NCBI GenBank assembly: GCA_018292915.2
Contig: JACVVK020000480.1
Span: 385,001 to 449,000 of the forward strand
Direction: 5' to 3'
DNA: 64,000 bases
Origin: Batillaria attramentaria
Taxonomy: Eukaryota > Mollusca > Gastropoda > Batillariidae
In this document: piece after piece, positions 57,364-64,000 of the stretch
How positions within the stretch are numbered: the first letter of the stretch is position 1
How the letters are laid out: each line of letters begins with the position of its first letter
Notes under the pieces: model-generated
What the model saw: the letters and a program-made list of their open reading frames with translations, nothing else
The model's database searches: none
Told to the model about the DNA's origin: nothing
Made by a program: the position numbers and the translations under genes

Positions 57364-57650
57364 AGCCCTTTCCCTAAACTACCCGTACACCAAGTTTCAT
57401 TGTTATAGTAGCCATAGTCAAGGGGAAAATGCTTAAAGTTCTTTTTTTTTTCAAAATTTTCCACTGATCTTGTGACCTTGACCTTGGGTCAAGGCCATCT
57501 TCACTTGTATTTCTTGAAAGGTCTTGTCACGTACTACCTACTGGCCACGTTTCATAACTGTAGGGTAAATAGTTTCCGAGAATATTGTCCATGTTTAGGT
57601 TTGTGATGGACGGGCGGAAGGACGGACAATCGGGCGCCGGAGGGTCATTA
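57364..57650. repeat. Nuclear-receptor-like half-site repeat, part 2 (unit 2)
   Basis: Same as 51792-52070 with single-base differences (for example GTTTAGGTTTG for GTTAAAGTTTG). Confidence 0.8.
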
Positions 57651-58078
57651 CATACTATAAGACTCACTTTTCATGTACATACTTGAGTCAATCATCACCT
57701 CCCTTATACAAAGTTGTACAATAAGCACCTTCATTAATTCAATGAATCAATAACAAAAAAAAAAAAAATAAATAATAATTAATTAAAAAAAAAAATCATT
57801 TACATTAAATCAACCGCCTCCGAAAGTCAGTGTGCTAGCAGTGAAAACAGCTAAACAAGCACAGAACTGTACACTCAGAAAGCATTTGAAAGTTGCATAT
57901 GAACATTGATTTAAAAGACTGTGAAAAATCTACATGACATGAACTACACAACAGATAGGAAACAACAAAAAACAAAAATGGTGTTCAAATGCAAAGAAAC
58001 CATAAAATTTCACAGAAGGCCATATCCCACAGCATAATCTTCACGTGCGATGACGATCATCCGCAAATCAGCCAAATG

Positions 58079-59831
58079 TTAGCTAGAATTCCCCATACTG
58101 CTCCTCTCCCCACTTCGTAAAGCGTCACGCAAAATAAGAACAATGTCACTCCCACTGTCGGATTTGGCCGACTCAGTGATAACCGAAGAAAGCGAAGCAG
58201 AATCTGAGAGGTCAGGAGAACCAGGCGCATAGTCCGGTACCTCCTCTTCAGCTGCACTGCTCTCCGCCTCAAGGACTTCCTGATCAACGTCAGGCTGACT
58301 TGCTGCACTGCGAGATTTGGACAAACAAAAGTCAACAACAGCCAGAATGTCAAAGCCCATATGGCTTATGTGTATTAACAAAGCATAAGGCTTTTTCATA
58401 TGGGTGAATGGCGTATGTGTGTGTGTGTTTTCTTTCTCAGTCTGTCTCAGCGGAATGCATGTCACTGAAAACAAAAACTTAACTCAGCTTTTATCTCTAG
58501 TTTTCGGGCCGACCATTTTTTCCGGGCTACCAGATGCAATGTATTATTGAAAGCAAGCATTCTGGGCCCTGGTTTGGCTCAGAAAAAAACAACAACAAAA
58601 TTTCCACTAAATTAGTAAATAGTAAGCGTAAGTGTAAAGTTTGCACTTACCCCTTTTCATTTATTATCCCTGAAGACTTAAAATACTCGAAGACAGCTGA
58701 CGCATTCAAAGATCCTGTCTGAAAAAAAAAAGGAAATTATACGAGACTTACACAACTTGTACTGTACACATACACACATAATCCACCAAGGGCTTAAGAG
58801 ATCAATGGCGATCGACACAATTGATCTCTCAGATGATTGATCTCTTAAATTTGTCGGTCGCACAACATCATTCTGTTGATCACACAGCACAATTTATCAC
58901 CCGATGATGAGCTTATAGTGTAGATCAAATGACTGCTCTGCGCAATGTGACAATCACTTTCTTGTGGTGGTGCAGGGCACATAGATGGCTGGGCTAAACT
59001 CAGCAGCAGAAAATCACATACACCAGGAAGACACCCCCCCCCCCTCCTCCTCTCAATAAAACGGCATCTTTTTCAAAACAGTGGCTGAAGTAAAAGGCAA
59101 TGAGTCTTGGATTTGATCCCAAATGGGGTAAGAATTTGATCTAGGATTTTGCCTTCTTCAAAATCAAACTCATTTGCACACACGAGTGTGGTGCTTACTC
59201 CGAGTACATACAAGTACAACATTTATCATCAAGTGTACTCGTTAAAGATCCAGTCTCCATCATTCGTAAGAGAAGGCCATTGTCTGCCGGTGGAATAAAC
59301 ACACCTAACTTACATGCACCAACAGTCACAGAATCTTCAGCAAATAGTAAAGTTGGCCACTAAAATGGAAACACATTTTGCGCGAGCGAACATTGTAGAC
59401 AACACAATATTGTCGACATTCGTACATTGTAGGCAACACAATCTTATCATTAGACTCACTGCACTGAGCGATCGACAGATTGTTGTGCGATTGACAGATG
59501 ACAACGGAGGCAAGTGTGTGTGTCACGCGACCGATCGAATAATGCAAATCGTTGGTGCACGCGGACACCCGTTTCTCCCCGCGCAGTTTCTCATGAAAGT
59601 CAGCCGTTCTACACCCTTTCCCATGCCTAAAGATAGTACACTAATAGATGAATTGTTTGTCTGGAAAACAAAATCAAGCGCCTTCAGCCAACTGGAATGC
59701 TGGTGTGTTTCACTGAAAGTGAAACTGATTTTGATCTGAGAAGTAGGTCGTTGTAGTCAGGAAATGTCAAATACGGACAAGACTCAAGCATAGATCAAAT
59801 GCACAACAGTACTCACCTTTTTATTTTCCAT
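58079..59831 (-). CDS. Three-exon gene of the large element, copy 2 (103 aa, unknown)
   Basis: Exons 59817-59831 (MENKK), 58651-58718 and 58079-58307 with the same splice sites and phases as copy 1. Visible protein differences are Thr3 to Asn, a Leu to Phe in exon 2 (EYFKS) and Asn to Asp in exon 3 (SPDLSD). No stop or frameshift. Conservation of the frame may simply reflect a young duplication. Confidence 0.6.
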
Positions 59832-60065
59832 GTCTGGGACGCAAGAATGCTGAAGGTTGCAGAAAACTATCCACGAAAGCACCACAAATTCCACAAGCAG
59901 CGGCACGCGCGTATTAACCGCGAACCGGAAGTGACATAAATCAATAGCTTTTCAGAGTGACTTCCCCTTGAAACCTGCCAAAGGCAGAAACCGACACACA
60001 CCACGGAGTGTGAAATCGCAAACACTCAATGTTGGAAAAAGTTGAGTAGTGGGGGTTCAGTGAGA

Positions 60066-60073
60066 TATTTATA
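60066..60073 (-). promoter_or_regulatory. TATA box of the element gene, copy 2
   Basis: TATAAATA at the same place relative to the ATG as in copy 1, with the ETS-type CACTTCCGG kept near 59925. Confidence 0.6.
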
Positions 60074-60216
60074 GGGGGGCATTTTTAGAGCATTTGCTAC
60101 TCTTTCCAAGTATTGAAAAAAGTGGGTTTACCGATCGTGAACCCACTTTTTTTTGTAAACCCACTTGTATTGAGTGTTTCCAGGTTCGTGAACCCACTTG
60201 TGCAGTTTTTCACGCG

Positions 60217-60241
60217 CACACACACACACACACACACACAC
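60217..60241. repeat. (CA)n tract, right flank of duplicated unit
   Basis: About 12 CA units directly outside the right end of copy 2. Confidence 0.95.
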
Positions 60242-60435
60242 CAGTTAGATGCGACCTACCAGGCTGGTGTAACACGCTTCCTAGCTCTGTATACATCGGA
60301 GCACTTCCCGCTTTCATGCTGGATGTACTCCAGGTTTTGAGCGAGAAGTGCCCCGTAGTACACAGCGCTGGGTATAGTAACGCCCGCATGTTACACCGCT
60401 GTAATACGCAGAATGTACTCCCCAGCGTGAGGTGC

Positions 60436-60662
60436 GTGCTCCGGGGTCAAAGCAGCTTGAGGCTGGTAGTGCCCCGGGCCAAAGCAGCTTGAGGCTGGAA
60501 GTGCCCCGGGCCTGAGCAGCTTGAGGCTGGAAATGTCCTGGCTTAGTTTAGCAGCGTAAGTGCCTCGGGCCAATCAAGCTTGAGGTTCGAAGTGCCCCGG
60601 GCCTGAGCAGCTTGAGGCTGGAAGTGTCCCTGGCTAATGCAGCTTGAGGCTAAAAATGCCCC
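60436..60662. repeat. Minisatellite of about 32 bp, about 7 units
   Basis: Unit GTGCCCCGGGCC(AAA/TGA)GCAGCTTGAGGCTGGAA, with variants GTCCTGGCTTAG and TCAAGCTTGAGGTTCG. GC-rich compared with its surroundings. Related single words (AAGTGCCCCG) start as early as 60346. Confidence 0.93.
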
Positions 60663-61017
60663 GGAGTTAAACGAGCCGGGGAGTACATCTGGCTTACACA
60701 GGGACAAAGTAGACAAAGTTACACTGACATACGTACAGAAAATTACATGTCATTCTTGTTTTCGTTTGTCCCCAACACAATTTGCCATTACACCCTTTAA
60801 CAGTTGGTCTGACCATTAACCCCTTATCATCATTTTTTGTACACCTGCGACTGAGGCCATCACCCGGTGGGCGCTTTTGAAAATCTCTCAGGAGCCATCA
60901 GGATTGCCAGCGTGTAAGAAAAAGACCAGAGATGCCAGAAAGTTCAAAGCACGTTCAGGGTACAATAGGCAAGACCAATTCAATTTCCTATTTTTCGGCC
61001 GAAGTTCCTTCATAGGG

Positions 61018-61085
<68 letters not shown>

Positions 61086-61932
61086 AAAAAACAAAAACAA
61101 AACAAAAAACCGTAGCGCTGTTTTTTTGTGTTTGTGTGTCCTCTGATGAAAGTTCTTTAGCCGATAACTTGGGAAATAAATTTGTCTTGCATGTAGTCCT
61201 GTTCAGAGCGTGTTCTTTTTGATATTCTGACCTATTACGAGCCGTGACCATGCTGATCATTGCATCGTTGCCAGTTTTTTGCGAAACAGGGAAAGAGGAG
61301 TTTGCTCAGTGTGCTCGTAGAGTTTGGCGACATTGTTTGTCACGTACACTGGTGCACTCGGCACTCTAACCTACATACACCGTCGCCAATACTTTCAAAC
61401 CAATCCAATCAAATGTCCTCTTATAAAGGTCACAGGTCACTAATAACTTCCGGGGCATGTAATAACAATTCCGGTAAATATAGTACACCATTTTTGCCCC
61501 TTTTCACATTTGTGTGCAGAGTAAAAAAACAAACACCCCCCCCCCCCCCCCCAAAAAAAAAAAAAAAAAAAAAACAACCGGCAATTTTGGGCTGTGTGTT
61601 GGCTTTGTGAATTAGTTTCATGGCAGGCAATAGTAAAAACAGTGAAAAATGAGCCTGGCGTGTGGACTATTTGTATTCATGCGCGGCTAGCACAAGAGCA
61701 GGCAGCTACACGACACAGGAATGAGGGGGTAGGTGGTCGCTGCTTGCATTTCCAATAATCTGAACATTGGAATTTGCTTAAATTTACCCTACACGTTAGT
61801 CTTTGACTGCTGTTTTTTGGGATTTGTTGGGGGGGGGGAGGGGGGTGCATTTATATAGCATGTTCTTTGAAATCAGGACCTGCGGTGTTTGCGTAGAAGT
61901 ACATACTCCATGAAGGAAGTTCATGTTCAGAC

Positions 61933-61974
<42 letters not shown>

Positions 61975-61995
61975 AGCATGCTGTCTAGGATACTG
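60663..61995. other. No gene seen; (CA)n, C/A-run and (GA)n inside
   Basis: (CA)n at 61020-61083, a run of 18 C followed by about 24 A at 61536-61574, G-run near 61830, and (GA)n at 61937-61970. No recognisable exon. Confidence 0.6.
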
Positions 61996-61998
61996 TCA

Positions 61999-62075
61999 GT
62001 TAGTTAGCTTGTTAGTTAGTTAGTGCTTAACGCCGTGCAAGCAGCAAAGACTAATTCGCGGCTAACAAAAGTAAC
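61999..62075 (+). repeat. Dispersed repeat family E, copy 2
   Basis: GTTAGTTAGTTAGTGCTTAACGCCGTGCAAGC and CAAAGACTAATTCGCGGCTA match 35041-35100 with the same block order. Confidence 0.75.
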
Positions 62076-63059
62076 GTTCTACCAGGTCCTTTAAAACATA
62101 AAAATTCCCATGGTAAAACAAGATGTAAATATATATTAAAATCTATCAGGTTTTAATGAGAGATATCTTACAAAACTCAAAAAGTGAACACAGGCGGTCA
62201 GTGAGAGGCTAAATATTTCAAAAGACCATATTTAATTAAAACAAATTTGCCTCTTTCAAGAAACTTAAGATGCTGTCAGGCGAGTTTTCAGGGTTTTTGA
62301 ATGGATGATAGGAGCTTTCAGAAGGGGCTCTGGCATAGTTTCGCAGAGTGTGGGCAGAAGTTCTGAAGGCAGCTGAACACTTCTTGCTGGTGTTGTTGCT
62401 TTGCGATATTGACCATCTCAGCCATAATAACATCTGCCGCAGGCAATACATCTCTTCAGGCTTGCTCTGTAATCAGTGTCAGTGTGTGGGCGAACATATA
62501 ATAATCATTTCCAGTATCTAGCTGCACGATCATGCCTCAGAAAAAAAAAATGAAGACTCACTTACCGGGTCAGATATAAACCGGATTTTTATGCGTGCCC
62601 GAAATTTCGGTCTTGGGACGGATGTTACGTCACGTGCTGCGCGGTGTGCATGCGTGAGGTCACCACTCAGCACACTTCCTGTGGGAGGGAAGAGAGTGAC
62701 AGAGGTAGAGACAACTCACGCTCCTGTGATGGAGCACTCTCCAATCCTCGTGTCCCAAACAGAAAAAACTCCCATCCTTTTTGTGTACACGTGCCATCGG
62801 CTCACAGTCTCAGGCGGATCAATCAATAGACACCTCCAGTAGGCTTCACGACATTTGCCCTTTGAGTAAGCAACTGCAGATGCTCTGAACGTGAATACAT
62901 AAGCATACAGAGACGACATGTACAACTCAGACGCCTTCCTTGACGTTCAAGTTTTCGAAAATGTTGAAACGACTCTTGCAGGCAACCTTCAATAGAATGA
63001 CAGATCAGAAGGCGCAGTGTTTCAACTCCAAGTTCCAAAACTAAAACTTGGACAAGGTT
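62076..63059. other. No gene seen; possible promoter and splice donor at 62563-62640
   Basis: On the minus strand CTGACCCG|GTAAGTGAG (donor at 62563) is preceded by a CACGTGACGTAAC motif cluster near 62626-62638 and an ATAAAAATCC A/T box. It could be a short non-coding first exon of a minus-strand transcript. No open frame supports coding. Confidence 0.3.
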
Positions 63060-63072
63060 CTGAAAACTGTGG

Positions 63073-63249
63073 GTGGGAGCGGGGTGGGTGTTTGGGAGTT
63101 TAACGTCCTTTTCCACCACATAAGGGTGATATCAAAGACGGGGCAGCGAGAAAAAGGCCAGCACAAATATTTGGCCCCAACCGGGAATCGAACTCACGAC
63201 CCGAGCATTGAAAGTCCAACGCTCTACCATTCGGCCACCCCGGCTACCC
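63073..63249 (-). mobile_element. SINE family A copy 12, full length
   Basis: All family blocks with B box GAGTTCGATTCCC. The 13-bp target duplication CTGAAAACTGTGG is perfect at 63060-63072 and 63250-63262. Confidence 0.96.
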
Positions 63250-63611
63250 CTGAAAACTGTGGCTTATCTATTAAAATAACAATGATAAAATAAACCGACA
63301 ATAAAATGATAAGTAATTTGAATTCAAGATGAGATCCGAATGACATTAAAACCTCGGACTGATTGATTTAACGTGATCGTGAAAAACTGGGATCATCTGA
63401 CGTTCGAGGACTCACAATACACCAACGTCATCTTCAGCTTCAGGTAAAAAGCATACTTCAAAGGCTCGAAAACATGATAAGTTTGACGACAAGAAGTCTG
63501 CTTCGCTAGAATGTCAGGCCTTTAAAAAGCACACTTCATATCCTTTTTGTTCTGATCAAGAAGCACAATTCCGGTTTACTTAGCACTCCAAACAACTTTC
63601 CTGTGAATATG
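63250..63611. other. No gene seen
   Basis: A/T-rich, unique-looking sequence between a SINE A and the MITE. Confidence 0.4.
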
Positions 63612-63881
63612 GCTCAGCTGGTATAGTTCGCCCGTTACGGGGTGCAAATGTATACCAGAGGGGCAAATAAATTCCAATCGTTCACTACGGGGGGGCGATT
63701 GTATCCCCGCAACGCGGGAGGGGGGTGCAAATGTACTCCGGGGTCTAGCGAGATGAAGTCACGTGGCCGCTGACTTCGTTCTACGACTTTACCCATTGTG
63801 CATTTTCGACGGAATTGACTGGTATACATTTGCACCCCCCCCCCCCCCCCCCCTCCACCGGGCGAACTATATCAACTGAGC
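63612..63881. mobile_element. MITE with long TIRs and 9-bp target duplication (Mutator-like?)
   Basis: The left end GCTCAGCTGGTATAGTTCGC and the reverse complement of the right end agree over 23 bp with two differences. A second perfectly inverted pair (GGGTGCAAATGTATACCAG, about 63640-63658 against about 63820-63838) continues the arms. The target duplication GTGAATATG is perfect at 63603-63611 and 63882-63890. Nine-base duplications with long inverted ends are typical of Mutator-like elements. Internally the word GGGGTGCAAATGTA.CC recurs as variants at about 63659, 63690 and 63723. No transposase. Confidence 0.88.
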
Positions 63882-64000
63882 GTGAATATGACTCGCGCAT
63901 GTTTTTGTCTGATACAAACACGATAACATTCATTCCGTCTCATCCAAAACAAACTATAGAGTAAACAAATGTTTTGGGCACTTTACGCAAGAAAGTAGAT

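Larger units (their letters stand above)
54688..60210. mobile_element. Large TIR element, copy 2 (about 5.52 kb)
   Basis: Co-linear with copy 1 at an offset of 5572-5596 bp and nearly identical, with scattered substitutions and small indels (for example 13-25-bp deletions near 55415 and 55447). Terminal inverted repeats at 54688-54711 and 60181-60210, the inward AAGTGGGTTCA clusters, the SINE B insertion and the three-exon gene are all kept. The right flank is a CA tract (60217-60241) followed by unique sequence, so it lies in the same CA locus. Because the SINE B target duplications are identical in both copies, the SINE arrived before the duplication. Confidence 0.75.

Overview
The window reads as a gene-poor, repeat-dense stretch of an animal nuclear genome, most likely a caenogastropod mollusc (a Littorina-like snail is my guess, not proven). 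The reasons are spliced genes with GT-AG borders, very abundant CA/GT, GA, AAT and CAA microsatellites, many tRNA-derived SINEs, L2/CR1-type LINE remnants with AAT tails, and a repeat carrying TGACCTTGACCTTGG-type motifs of the kind common in molluscan DNA. There are no bacterial operons, CRISPR arrays or rRNA genes.

Layout. 0-8 kb: repeats and, on the minus strand, intron 1 of a receptor gene. 8.34-8.63 kb: the best-supported host coding sequence, the first coding exon (minus strand) of a metabotropic GABA-B receptor subunit, closer by eye to subunit 2. It has a signal peptide, the first ligand-binding-domain segment and a consensus splice donor; the rest of the gene lies beyond the left edge. 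9-49 kb: upstream and intergenic DNA filled with three SINE families (A about 177 bp, B about 500 bp, C about 330 bp), several nested in each other with readable target-site duplications, plus MITE-like and foldback elements, minisatellites and long compound microsatellites. At 32.8 kb a TATA-like site, an ATG and a GTAAGT donor suggest the first exon of an unidentified plus-strand gene.

49.1-60.2 kb: two head-to-tail copies of a unit of about 5.5 kb. Each copy has terminal inverted repeats, clusters of an AAGTGGGTTCA-like motif pointing inward at both ends, CA microsatellite flanks, and an apparently intact three-exon minus-strand gene behind a TATA box just inside the right end. I interpret the unit as an undescribed large DNA transposon, or non-autonomous derivative, inserted in a CA tract and then duplicated by unequal crossing-over. 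This is the strongest candidate for something new. 60-64 kb: a 32-bp minisatellite, microsatellites, another SINE A and a 270-bp MITE with a perfect 9-bp target duplication.

The genes here do not form a pathway. The coherent biology is retroposon and transposon turnover: SINEs inserted first and were copied along inside the 5.5-kb duplication, and several retroposon tails appear to have seeded microsatellites.
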